NCBI GenBank assembly: GCA_012931725.1
Contig: CM022946.1
Span: forward strand, 136,077,390-136,141,389
DNA from: Litsea cubeba
Lineage: Eukaryota; Streptophyta; Magnoliopsida; Laurales; Lauraceae
Direction of reading: 5' to 3'
Length of the DNA stretch: 64,000 nucleotides
The notes beneath the pieces are model-generated. The model saw nothing but the letters and a program-made list of their open reading frames with translations. It was not told the origin of the DNA and did no database searches. The translations under genes and the position numbers were made by a program. Of this stretch, positions 23,601 to 32,466 are shown piece after piece (positions within the stretch are counted from its first letter, which is position 1; every line of letters begins with the position of its first letter).

Positions 23601-23900
23601 CAGAAATCATCTGGCTCCGCCGTTTCTTTGTGAATTTGGTATTATTGTTAATATGCCTACACCTCTTCATGGAGATAATACCAGTGCTACTAGAATTGCT
23701 AATAATCCAGTCTTTCATGAACGGACGAAGCACATTGAAATTGACTGTCACTTCATCCGTCAGCATGTTGTAACTGAGAAGATCACCTTGCCTCATGTTT
23801 CTACTCATGACCAGTTGGCAGATATCTTCACAAAAGCTCTTCCTAAGCCACGCCATCATGAACTTAATAGCAAATTGTTGTTTTCTGCATTACCACATCA
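20653..23900 (+). pseudogene. copia-2 gag C-terminus and pol, frameshifted and internally deleted
   Basis: Zinc knuckles, protease (FLDSGASNHM), integrase (IHTDVWG, LRSDSGGEY, NGVAERKN) and linker are open to about 22690, where one T is missing. At about 22757 roughly 117 codons are lost between SKIA and KPPPGYACP, which removes the N-terminal half of reverse transcriptase including its first catalytic Asp block. Another one-base loss falls in QAPR(A)W near 22837. The part with YVDDMI and RNase H (22946 onward) is open until a shift near 23628; the ending QLADIFTKALP continues in another frame to 23934. Confidence 0.9.
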
Positions 23901-23913
23901 ATTTGAGGGGGAG

Positions 23914-24207
23914 TGTAGAAATAATGTGACTTAGGCCCACTTGGCCCAGCCCAAGGCCCGTCAGAGCTTATATATATCTGTATCTCTTATTTATTTATTC
24001 CTTGTATAGATTTATAGATTGATTTGATTATCCTTGATGAAGGTTGTAAATTGATTTGATTACTCTTAATTAGGGATTGTATATTGATTAGATTACCCTT
24101 GATTTGGGTATTGTGTATTATAAAATCTCATACGAGCCTCCCATTGAGGTATTGAGTTTCTCTCCAACTTTTGTCTCTTCCTCTTTCTCTCATTACATAT
24201 CATTTCA
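23914..24207 (+). repeat. 3' LTR of copia-2 (294 bp)
   Basis: Same ends as the 5' LTR; preceded by the polypurine tract GAGGGGGAG (23905-23913). Confidence 0.95.
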
Positions 24208-24362
24208 AGGAAGCCCTAGACGGAACTGAGACCTAGAAAACAGAATGGAATAGAAAGGAGGGGAAGGAGACTTACTAGAAGATCAGGACGCAGAATGGAA
24301 TCCTGACAGCACCTCTTTCGGAAAAGAGCCTGGAGAATCTCTGCAACAGCCTCTTTCGTTCG

Positions 24363-25312
24363 ACAGAGACGAAGGCAGGAAAAAGGGAAAGAGAGCTCCA
24401 AGAGCGAAAGGAAGAAGAAAGCAAGAGAAGAGAAAGACAGAATGCAAGTAAAAAAAGAAGAAGAAGGGGCGAGCCCCTATTTGTAGCCAGAGGATAGGCG
24501 CCTAATCATGGCGCCTCTTCGAATTTCAAGAAGGGCGCGCCTTTTCACTACACGCGCCGTCATGAAAAGACGGGCCAGCCAAATAAAGAGAGACACGTGG
24601 AAGCGCCAGCTTGTTTCTCGTGCGCCATTTAATGCCTCGGGTACGGAAGCGACAACGGATAGGAGTAAAGACGCCAGCTACCGAAACGGCGGTGGAATTC
24701 CGAAAGCCAGGAGACGTTTGAGCTCCCCCGAGCCCGGGAGCGGAGTTATCTGAACACCGCGGCATATTGCATCTCGGCGAGACCTATTCAGCTTCCGACC
24801 TCAAAGAGTTGTGATACCCTTAAGAGCTCGGAAGACTACAGAGACGAAGGCAGGAAAAAGGGGAAGAGAGCTCCGAGAGCGAAAGGAAGATGAAAGCAAG
24901 AGAAGAGATAGACAAAATGCAAGTAAAAAAAGAAGAAGAAGGGGCGAGCCCCTATTTGTAGCTAGAGGATAGGCGCCTAATCATGGCGCCTCTTCGAATT
25001 TCAAGAAGGGCGCGCCTTTTCACTACACGCGCCGTCATGAAAAGACGGGCCAGCCAAATAAAGAGAGACACGTGGAAGCGCCAGCTTGTTTCTCGTGCGC
25101 CATTTAATGCCTCGGGTACGGAAGCGACAACGGATAGGAGTAAAGACGCCAGCTACCGAAACGGCGGTGGAATTCCGAAAGCCAGGAGACATTTGAGCTC
25201 CCCCGAGCCCGGGAGCGGAGTTATCTGAACACCGCGGCATGTTGCATCTCGGCGAGACCTATTCAGCTTCTGACCTCAAAGAGTTGTGATACCCTTAAGA
25301 GCTCGGAAGACT
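24363..25312. repeat. 475-bp tandem duplication upstream of the Tat-1 antisense gene
   Basis: 24363-24837 and 24838-25312 are near-identical (a few substitutions by eye). Each copy contains CTATTTGTAG, GGCGCCTAATCATGGCGCC, GGGCGCGCC and a CACGTG. Seen from the antisense gene this is its upstream region, so the putative promoter is duplicated. Mirrored open frames (for example 24508-24753 and 24983-25228) are simply the same sequence twice. Confidence 0.92.
24477..24599 (-). promoter_or_regulatory. Putative antisense promoter of Tat-1 (G-box plus TATA-like), first copy
   Basis: On the minus strand CACGTG (24594-24599) is followed about 107 bp on by CTACAAATAG (24477-24486). The second copy of the duplication has CACGTG at 25069-25074 and CTACAAATAG at about 24952-24961. 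Before copia-2 inserted, the TATA-like box was about 360 bp upstream of the antisense ATG (18747). The promoter function is inferred from the motifs and from the matching arrangement in Tat-2. Confidence 0.45.
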
Positions 25313-25322
25313 GGGGGGCAAT

Positions 25323-26059
25323 TGTGTGGGGATGTTTTCGCTAAGCCGAAATCAGCGCTAGCCCCGGTCTTAAGACAGATTGATTATGCCTCCCCTAGGC
25401 CAAGGCCGACCGCGGCTGAAGGACCGCGGCATTCGCCGAGGTAAGAGCTCCCGAAGTCGGACCTATCCGACCTCGGCACCGACCCCCGGCAATGCGGATT
25501 TGACAGAGATTGATGGGACCAACGACAGGACAACGGCGCATGCTAAGGCATGCCCTGCAGATTATCATTACTGACAAAACGGCGCGTACAGAACACGTGC
25601 GCCCCCAGAGCATGGCTCCGGGCCAGGCCCGATGGGACCTGGCCCAAAAGTCAGAACCACCGCCTGACCCAGCAAGGCTAGCATTTAATGAGGCGTGGGT
25701 CAGCATTTAATGCATTATGGGCTGGATGGGCGCAGCCACTCGAGTGGCAAGCCCAGTCTTGGGACTCGCCCACGATAGTCAACCCCATCGCCTATAAATA
25801 GCATCTCCACCTCCATCCTAAAGGTACGCGACCCATAATACACACTCTTACTCTGCAATTTCCTCTCCATTTCCCTTGCTCGTTCCCAGAACTAACTTAA
25901 GCATCGGAGAGCCTTGCGCTGCCTGCAGCCAGGGTCCTTTGACGTTTTTTCCTCTCTTCCTCCTCAGGTCCAGCCGGAGCCTCGACAATCTTCATTCAAA
26001 CCACCTAAATCAAGGATCCTAATCCCAGATTTGAAGTCCTTAATTTTTAGGCACTTACA
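25323..26059 (+). repeat. 3' LTR of Tat-1 (737 bp)
   Basis: Same length and ends as the 5' LTR; TATA box at 25793-25800. Preceded by the purine-rich CTGGGGGGCAA, a polypurine tract, at about 25311-25321. Confidence 0.93.
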
Positions 26060-26064
26060 GTTTC

Positions 26065-26345
26065 ATTTCTTGGGAGTCCGATACAGGGGTTTGGATTTCA
26101 TTTTTCTTCAATCTGGTGCATGTGTTCGGATGTATAGCTTTTTCTTTTCATTTGATTTTCACTTTTCAGAATCTGTTACATTTGTTGTGGGTGTTTCTCT
26201 TCTTTATTATAACTGTTATTTTTTATAATTCTGATAAAGGTCACTATCCAACCTCTATATTTGAAACATTCATTTTCTGTGCATTTTGCATTTTGAAATT
26301 TATTCAAGTTTTGGCCCTCCAGATGAAATCCTGGTTCCGCCCCTG
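26065..26345. other. Right internal part of the MULE, first segment
   Basis: T-rich sequence that resumes the MULE after Tat-1. Open frames here (for example 25914-26228) include LTR sequence and have no domain. Confidence 0.4.
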
Positions 26346-26510
26346 GACACCTATAGCCTTGGAGTATTGTTGTTTCATATCATTACTGGCAACAAAAACC
26401 ACACTTTTTATGATTTTGATAGATCATTAAATCCCTTTGAAGCTGGTAGGCAAAATTCTACTTGGCAGATGGAACCCGTTCAACCAGGTCCTATTGATGC
26501 ATGAGTCTTA
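26346..26510 (+). pseudogene. Receptor-like kinase fragment (subdomain IX region)
   Basis: DTYSLGVLLFHIITGNKN followed by FYDFDRSLN resembles the D-x-(Y/F)-S-(F/L)-G-V-L-L-x-E-I-I-(S/T)-G-K-K-N block and the segment after it in plant S-locus/lectin receptor kinases. Only about 35 codons are convincing. The invariant Glu after VLLF is His here, and the catalytic loop, nucleotide-binding loop and ectodomain are absent. A captured, decayed piece inside the MULE; another RLK subfamily is possible. Confidence 0.6.
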
Positions 26511-27112
26511 GATAATGGATTGCTGGTTTGAGATTCTTGAGTCCAAGGTTCTAATAGCACATTTCTTTCCATCTTCACTGGTGGTATGAATGTTTTTTTT
26601 ACTCTATAACTTTTAGTATTATGATGTGGGTCATAGTAATATTTTTTTTATATACCATGCAGCATTGGGAGAAGAACAAATTGTAAGATTATTATTGTAT
26701 TGCATTTGGGAAAGAGAGACTTAGAGAATATAATGAATATCAAATGTTGTTATTTCCAATCTGGCAACAATCACATTTTTCCTCCTAGTTGGATATCCAA
26801 AACGTGAAAGGTGGGAATTTTACAATAGTTTGGATAACGATGCTGATTGGGTATATACTCGCCATTTTGTAAATGTTTCTCTACTTAAATGTATTTATTC
26901 TATATTTTAGAATATCACGTCCTTGTGCATTGACATTGACATATGTAATATCATGTGTACATGTTTTATTCATTAACAGTTGTTTCTCCCAACTTAGTTG
27001 GGACGACTCTGCAAATTGGGCGACTGTACCCCAAGCATGTAGTTGCAAATATTCAGTGTTTCCATTATTGGATGATGGGATGCATGTTCTCATATGCTGA
27101 AATTTGTGTAGG

Positions 27113-27245
27113 GATGATTGTGGAGTATTGGTGATGGCATACGCTGAGCATCTAGTACTTGACCGACCCATGGAGTTCACACAATCAGACATGTGGTTTT
27201 ATAGATAGAAGATCGTACATGATGTTTATTACATACAGTGGGAAA
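27113..27245 (+). pseudogene. Ulp1-type cysteine protease C-terminal fragment
   Basis: DDCGVLVMAYAEHL then DRPMEFTQSDM matches the end of plant Ulp1 (SUMO protease family) domains, where DCG holds the catalytic Cys; an in-frame stop follows after WFYR, then KIVHDVYY. The block is preceded by TTTGTGTAG, a possible splice acceptor, and by WATVPQAC (about 27020), which may be the upstream piece before the catalytic Cys. Some plant MULE families are known to carry Ulp1 domains, which fits this setting. His and Asp of the triad are not seen; non-functional here. Confidence 0.6.
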
Positions 27246-28313
27246 ACAGTGTTTCCTCAAACATACGACAAATGATGACAAATGATGGAGGGTAGCCACG
27301 TAGCCATGCTGAGAGTTCTCTAGTTATATTTTGGTTTCAAAGCCTAGGCATTTTTTTTGGTTTCAAAGCCTAGGCATTTTTTTTTGTTCCAAGGCTATTT
27401 TGGCAACAACTAGAGAACAGTTCAATTTTGGATATTCATGTATACTGATATTTTCTAGTTCCAAAAAGGCTGATTTCTTTAACTTGCAGCAATGTAGAGA
27501 AGAGTTCAATTTATAGTATACATGTATGTAGAGTTTCTTTTTTTGAAATGGCTTTATTGTGTAACTTGCGGCAATGGGAAATAGGGATTCTACCAAATTA
27601 GTATATGTTAGTATTATAGTTGCCACCAGAACTTACACAGAATGGGGTTCATTTTTCACACACATTCAATTGATTTCAGTTGAATTGTGTACTTTTAACT
27701 CTTCTCTGTGCAAATTTTTTTAGTTATACATACCCATCTCATTCACTGTCACCCCATAAATAAACCCCATCCATGATTGATGACTTTTGAGTTGTGTAGG
27801 CCCTTGGATTCCTATCCATTAGATTTTGGCACATAATCTAATGGATAGGAATCAACAGCTCAGGACTATACCAAGTTTGGCGTTGGGTCAAAAAATGCCA
27901 CCCCTAGTTTATTCAAAGAAATTCCCAAATCCATCTAACATATGGAACGTCTATGCTCATCCAACCCTTCTCCTTTGTAGCTTGGACTCCTTAGAAAGTC
28001 ATGAGGCTCACAATGAGGACCAGTTACAAATCTAAATTGCTTATAGAAATGAGACCCACTTTTAAGGCACTAGCCAAAATTCAATTCAATGGAAGTTCAT
28101 TACCACCCCCATTCATTACAAGTATATGGAGTTCTTGAGTTAAAATTTGGTTTCAAATGCCAGGATCAGGCAATGGAGTTCTGTAGTTCCAAATTTTTTT
28201 AGAACTGCATCATGCTTTTTTTCCTATGTTTGTTAAAAATATTTTTAACTAAATTAAAAAAAAATGGCACAACACCTCGTTCACAGACCCCCTTCTTGTT
28301 CACATGCACCCGG
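27246..28313. other. MULE interior without recognisable gene
   Basis: AT-rich. TTTTGGTTTCAAAGCCTAGG occurs twice in tandem (27331-27378 area) and GATATTCATGTATACT-like pieces recur nearby. No protein domain was found in any frame. Confidence 0.4.
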
Positions 28314-28446
28314 TCTCGCTATAGCGAGAGCGAGGTTTTCATAGCGTTTCCGGAGGGTGGTCTCTCTATAGCGAGGTTTTTATGGAAAGTAGCGAGGCCT
28401 CTTCGTAGGGGTTTTCATTTCCGAGAGTGGTCTCGCTATAGCGAGG
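28314..28446. repeat. Cluster of TCGCTATAGCGA palindromes
   Basis: Perfect palindrome TCTCGCTATAGCGAGA at 28314-28329; near copies TCTCTCTATAGCGAGG at about 28362-28377 and TCTCGCTATAGCGAGG at 28431-28446, with further GTAGCGAGG and ATAGCGAGG half-sites to about 28470. Confidence 0.8.
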
Positions 28447-28650
28447 TATAGCGAGGATGTAGCGAGGAAAATATAAAAATAGAGGATATAGCAAGGAAAA
28501 TAGAAAAATAGAATAATGGAGAGGAAAATAGGAAAATAGAATAATGGAGAGATAGGCAGGGACAATTCTCTAGAGAGAATAAAACCACATTAAAAAATCA
28601 CGTCCGTAGCGTAATTTGTGGGGACGGCCAGATTTTTCGCTTTAAATCAT

Positions 28651-29075
28651 GGGAAGAAGGTTCGTGTTGTCTCCTTCGTTTCTTGGGAGCAGTTTGATGA
28701 TCAGTCAGATGCCTACAAGGAAAGCGCCCTCCCTGCTGCTGTATCTGCCAGAGTTAGCGTTGAGGCAGGCTTGACATTTGGGTGGGTGAAGATTGTTGGA
28801 AGTAAGGGACAAGGCCATTGGGATTGACCGGTTTGGGGCAAGTGCACCCGCAGGAAAGATAAACAGCAAGGAGTTTGGTCTAACAGTACGTGGAGAATGT
28901 GATTGCAACAGCCAAATCACTTTAAGTCGGGCCTGTTTAGGTTTAAAAACCGCTGGCCATGTTAAAACGTTCAGCTTTTGGATTATGAGTCCTGCTCTCT
29001 CAAAGTTGAAATACAGGGACATCAAGGATAGTTTTTCTAAGAGATTTGAGCTTGTGGCTTCTGCATAACAATAAA
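28651..29075 (+). pseudogene. Transketolase 3'-terminal fragment (captured, frameshifted)
   Basis: GKKVRVVSFVSWEQFDDQSD, YKESALPAAVSARVSVEAG and TFGWVKIVGSKG are the C-terminal domain of plant transketolase (Calvin cycle and pentose phosphate pathway). One extra base near 28811 shifts the frame to IGIDRFGASAPAGK, and further insertions near 28860 and 28890 precede the expected end (stop TAA at 28923-28925). A 3' UTR with AATAAAG (29070-29076) follows. Upstream catalytic domains are absent. It lies inside the MULE about 400 bp from the right terminal repeat, so capture by the MULE is the likely origin. Broken, no enzyme expected. Confidence 0.82.
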
Positions 29076-29240
29076 GTTTTGATTACTTATTTCCTTTAAT
29101 CTTGTATTCCTTGAAACTCAATTTCCAAAGCTTTTTTAGCCGAAGATGGAAACGGACCTCCTCATCGAAAATGGAGAAGATGAAAACGGACCTATTGTGG
29201 GAAAAAGTGTGATATGTGATGGAATGAGAGTAGGTAATTG

Positions 29241-29475
29241 TACGATATCCTACAGGCCTAGGATATCGGAGGCCTAGGATATCGGACTGTGCGATATCCT
29301 AAGCTCCTGGGATATCGAATTCTACGATATCCTACAGCCCTAGGATATCGTATGAAAAAAGGTATTTCTGTTCCATTTTGAGCGTTGTGTACGATCTTCC
29401 ATCCAGTAAATAATATTCTTTCATCTGGTACTGGGTAAATGTCGGGTTTTGGGTCGTCTGTACTTTAATTTTCTC
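29241..29475 (-). repeat. Right terminal inverted repeat of the MULE
   Basis: Partner of 8190-8413. The hairpin recurs at 29324-29351 with stem ACGATATCCTA; the first stem base has changed together with its partner, so pairing is kept. Several extra GATATCC/GGATATC motifs lie further in (29241-29310). Confidence 0.85.
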
Positions 29476-29484
29476 CTTTTCTTT

Positions 29485-29825
29485 TACCATTTTATAGCAA
29501 CAAAGGGGTTGTACCTTTCCACTGAATCCATGAGCTGGGGCCAAACTTTTAGAAACGCAAATCCTCCACCCATTGTGGAGAAATGCCTTTCCATTGTGCA
29601 AAGCGCTTGGCTTGGCTTCAAGTTCTCTAATAGGAAGAATTGTGTGCTCACACTTTAAAGTAGAATTCTCTCTCTCTGCATATAACCGCTCAGGCCTTAA
29701 GAAATGAGCCCAAGTTTTAGTGAAAAATGAACTCAGAGAAAAAACATGCGTACGTGGAGACTGTCCTGCAGAAACATGGCCTTGGTGCCTGCAAACCTGG
29801 ATTTGGTCCAAGGTTTGTCCACAGT
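29485..29825. other. Sequence between MULE and fold-back element
   Basis: No gene. ACCATTTTATAGC at 29486-29498 resembles the reverse complement of GGCTATAAAATGCT at 30799-30812, so everything from here to 30800 may be one insertion into the outer inverted-repeat element. Confidence 0.35.
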
Positions 29826-30507
29826 TGTAAGGGGGTTTGCCCCTCACCGAGGAGTAGGCGGGGCCCAGAGCCCCGCGCCTATTGTATACACTCGGGAGAG
29901 CTTGACCCGTTCGAGGAGTCTCCCTTGTGCGTTTGTCCCACATCGAGTGTGAGGGCCTCCCACCCCCGGTATATTAGCCGGAGCGTAACCAAAGGGTGTA
30001 CCACCACTCTCTCGATGTATACAATAGGCGCGGGGCTCTGGGCCCCGCCTACTCCTCGGTGAGGGGCAAACCCCCTTACAAAAGGCCTCTCGGTGTATAC
30101 AATAGGCGCGGGGCTCTGGGCCCCGCCTACTCCTCGGTGAGGGGCAAACCCCTTACAAAAGGCCAGGAGAGCCTACTCCTCGGTGAGGGGCAAACCCCCT
30201 TACAAAAGGCCGGACCCGTTCGAGGAGTCTCCCTTGTGCTAACCAAAGGGTGTACCAAATTTGTAAGGGGGTTTGCCCCTCACCGAGGAGTAGGCGGGGC
30301 CCAGAGCCCCGCGCCTATTGTATACACTCGGGAGAGCTTGACCCGTTCGAGGAGTCTCCCTTGTGCGTTTGTCCCACATCGAGTGTGAGGGTCTCCCACC
30401 CCCGATATATTAGCCTGAGCGTAACCAAAGGGTGTACCACCACACCTCTCCTGGGCGCGGGGCTCTGGGCCCCGCCTACTCCTCGGTGAGGGGCAAACCC
30501 CCTTACA
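29826..30507. mobile_element. Fold-back element built of ~60-bp GC-rich inverted modules (TSD ACAGT)
   Basis: The module starting TGTAAGGGGGTTTGCCCC and containing GGCGGGGCCCAGAGCCCCGC occurs forward at 29826 and about 30258, and reversed (ending GGCAAACCCCCTTACA) at about 30014-30080, 30090-30158, 30170-30208 (partial) and 30455-30507. A middle part with CCCGTTCGAGGAGTCTCCCT and TCCCACATCGAGTGTGAGGG is present twice. The whole has TG...CA ends and ACAGT on both sides (29821-29825, 30508-30512). Its class is not recognised; frames across it are not genes. Confidence 0.7.
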
Positions 30508-30849
30508 ACAGTTCTCATCAAATAATGGGAAACATTCATACAGATTCTAACCTAAAGTATATTATGCATATCCCCATGATGATGGATCATGTAGTCTGCT
30601 TTTATGCAACTACAAAAAATAGAAGATTTGTCCCAATGCAAGTTTTGGCGTCTAACATCTGGTCAAATGGTAGAAATATTTTGACAACCACGCCATCACC
30701 AAAATGTGACTGTGGTGGGAGGATTTGCATTTTTTCATAGATAGACCCTAACTCAAGTATTAGGTGGACAGCTATATTTTATTAGATTATGTTAGTGGCT
30801 ATAAAATGCTAAAAAGGGAATGGGTTGGGGCTTCTTGATATAGAAGGGG

Positions 30850-31000
30850 AAAAGGGAGGGTTTGCATGAGGTGAGAATTTAATGTCGTGAGACAATTCTG
30901 TCAAAAAAAATCCCCTAACATTCAGTTATATCTATTTGGTAAAATGTTAAATCCCTATCATTAATTGCTAATTACTAGATTCTTTAATTTTTTTGGTAAA
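30850..31000 (-). repeat. Right arm of the outer inverted repeat
   Basis: Reverse-complement partner of 8025-8150 (GTTAAATCCCTATCATTAA at 30945-30963; CATGAGGTGAGAATTTAA near 30866). Similarity is interrupted and moderate. Confidence 0.55.
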
Positions 31001-32466
31001 AATCCCTTTAATTTACTTAAAAGTAAAGAAAGCCTACAATAAATTTATTTTAAAACTACATAGTTTAGCTCAAGAAAGCATCTTTTGAAAGTTACACTTT
31101 GGTTTTTTAAAAATGATAGTAATTATTGTAATGTTTTAGACTTCGATTGTCATATTTTTCACCTGATATTACTCATTGGCCGGTTCTTAAATCTTAATGT
31201 TACAAATACTGAGTTCAGGTTCAGCTAGTCAGTCCAGATTTATTTTTAAATGTTAATCACAAGGGTGAGAGATGAATTACTATCTATCTTTGAAATCATT
31301 ATCTTATATGTCATATCCAACCATCACTCTATTTCTCTCATAAAACATTCTCCACACTTTTCCTAGAAACTCTTTAGCACTCTTGCCAATTGAAGGGAAG
31401 CCAAAAAATAGATAACTAAATAAAAAAAAAAGAAGAAAATAAAACCAAAAGAGAGAGAATCTTGCTACAAGAAAAGAGAGAAGGGAATCAAAAGAAACTG
31501 CTATGGTTTTTCATTTTCTGCTCTCTCTATGATATATATAACATATGCGAGCGCACACTAGAAGTTATATATACTTTAACTTGGGGATTCTGAAATCGAT
31601 CCCTTGACATCACTCTGAGACGAAGTGCCAACACCATTCAACCATAGTGTACCAGCAAAACTTATAATTTTGGATTGTGAATGGTAGATCCAAACCATCA
31701 TGGTCCATATAAAATTATAAATTTGCCCCCATGTAAGAAGCAAATTAGAAGTTGAAAGGTCTGGGCCTCTTTGAGCTAGTTAGATTAGGTCAAGAACAAA
31801 AGGCTCAAATTTTTACCTTCTAGTTTGCATTTAGTCCATCAAGTAAAATCCAAAAGAAAAACTTTTATTTTGTAATTTGCTGAACAAACAAATAAGAGAT
31901 TAGGCATTTCTTGTAATTTTCAAAAATATACTTTTACAATAGTATCTTTTCGCAATCAGATTCATAACAGCGATAATGGGGAATTTCAAATTGGTGCATT
32001 AAGGGCTAGTAATAGAATCTACCCTTTTGCCAATTCAATGCCCAAATAAAATAAATTGATATAAAATAGAATAAAAGATCTGAGTTCCCTAATCACCAAA
32101 CCATAAGCACAGCATCAGAGTACTCTTATATTTTTCTTACTTTTCTCACTCACTTGTGTGGGTTTTTCAATTTTTTAAAGAAGGGCTTCGAAGGGAGAGT
32201 TAGGGATTCTCTTTTCTAGGAAAAATTCAAACCATATTTTTCCTTGAGTTTGTCAATCTAAAGATGGAGATGTCATAGAAGCGGGAACTGTGTTCCTAAT
32301 GGGGCTTAGTGGGTTCCGAGGGTCTTTATGAGGAATAAAACTATTTTACCCTATGCATATTTGTCCACTTATAAAGTAACCGACAAACCACTTTTTTATG
32401 TGCAGGCTTCCGCTCTACTGCTGATCTAATTAAAACTCTAAATATAGATTTATCAAACATCTCATT
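31001..32466. other. AT-rich intergenic sequence
   Basis: No coding frame, LTR or domain recognised. Contains an A-rich, GAGAGA-containing stretch at about 31408-31490. Confidence 0.5.

Larger units (their letters stand above)
18837..24207 (+). mobile_element. copia-2: Ty1/copia element with broken coding region
   Basis: LTRs 18837-19131 (295 bp) and 23914-24207 (294 bp) differ by two substitutions and one indel; flanking duplication AGGAA (18832-18836 and 24208-24212). Same family as copia-1: related LTR starts (TGTAGAA.ATAATGTG), primer site, leader and proteins, but it still has gag. It is inserted upstream of the antisense gene of Tat-1, separating that gene from its promoter region. Frameshifts and an RT deletion make it defective. 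Confidence 0.95.
9483..26059 (+). mobile_element. Tat-1: Ty3/gypsy Tat-type deletion derivative with two nested copia elements
   Basis: Two 737-bp LTRs in direct orientation (9483-10219 and 25323-26059) flanked by GTTTC (9478-9482 and 26060-26064). The LTRs differ at about nine positions by eye. Inside are a primer-binding-site motif, a fused gag-start/integrase remnant (10301-10888), a short tandem array and a minus-strand extra gene, plus copia-1 and copia-2. Without these two insertions it is about 6.1 kb. Protease, reverse transcriptase and most of gag and integrase are deleted, so any movement needed proteins from another element. Confidence 0.93.
8190..29475. mobile_element. Mutator-like element (MULE) with nested insertions
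   Basis: Terminal inverted repeats start GGGAAAACTACTGTAC on the left and GAGAAAATTAAAGTAC on the right and match for about 225 bp inward. The 9-bp sequence CTTTTCTTT flanks both ends (8181-8189 and 29476-29484); 9-bp duplications are the Mutator hallmark. Without Tat-1 and its nested copia elements the MULE is about 4.7 kb. No MURA transposase was recognised. Inside are decayed fragments of an Ulp1 protease, a receptor kinase and transketolase, so it looks like a non-autonomous, gene-capturing element. Confidence 0.85.

Noticed and set aside
24508..25240. Paired 79-81 codon ORFs on both strands
   Set aside because: The pair exists only because of the 475-bp duplication; the sequence looks like promoter, not protein.
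28205..28620. Possible promoter of a functional transketolase gene
   Set aside because: Only the C-terminal end of the enzyme is present, it is frameshifted, and it lies within the MULE.
29727..30539. ORFs with repeated GVCPSPRSRRGPEPRA-type phrases
   Set aside because: Generated by the repeated GC-rich modules of the fold-back element.
8025..31000. Outer inverted arms as a second MULE with 9-bp duplication
   Set aside because: The best candidate flanks (CTGATTAGT and CTAATTACT) match at 7 of 9 and the border is ambiguous; not claimed.
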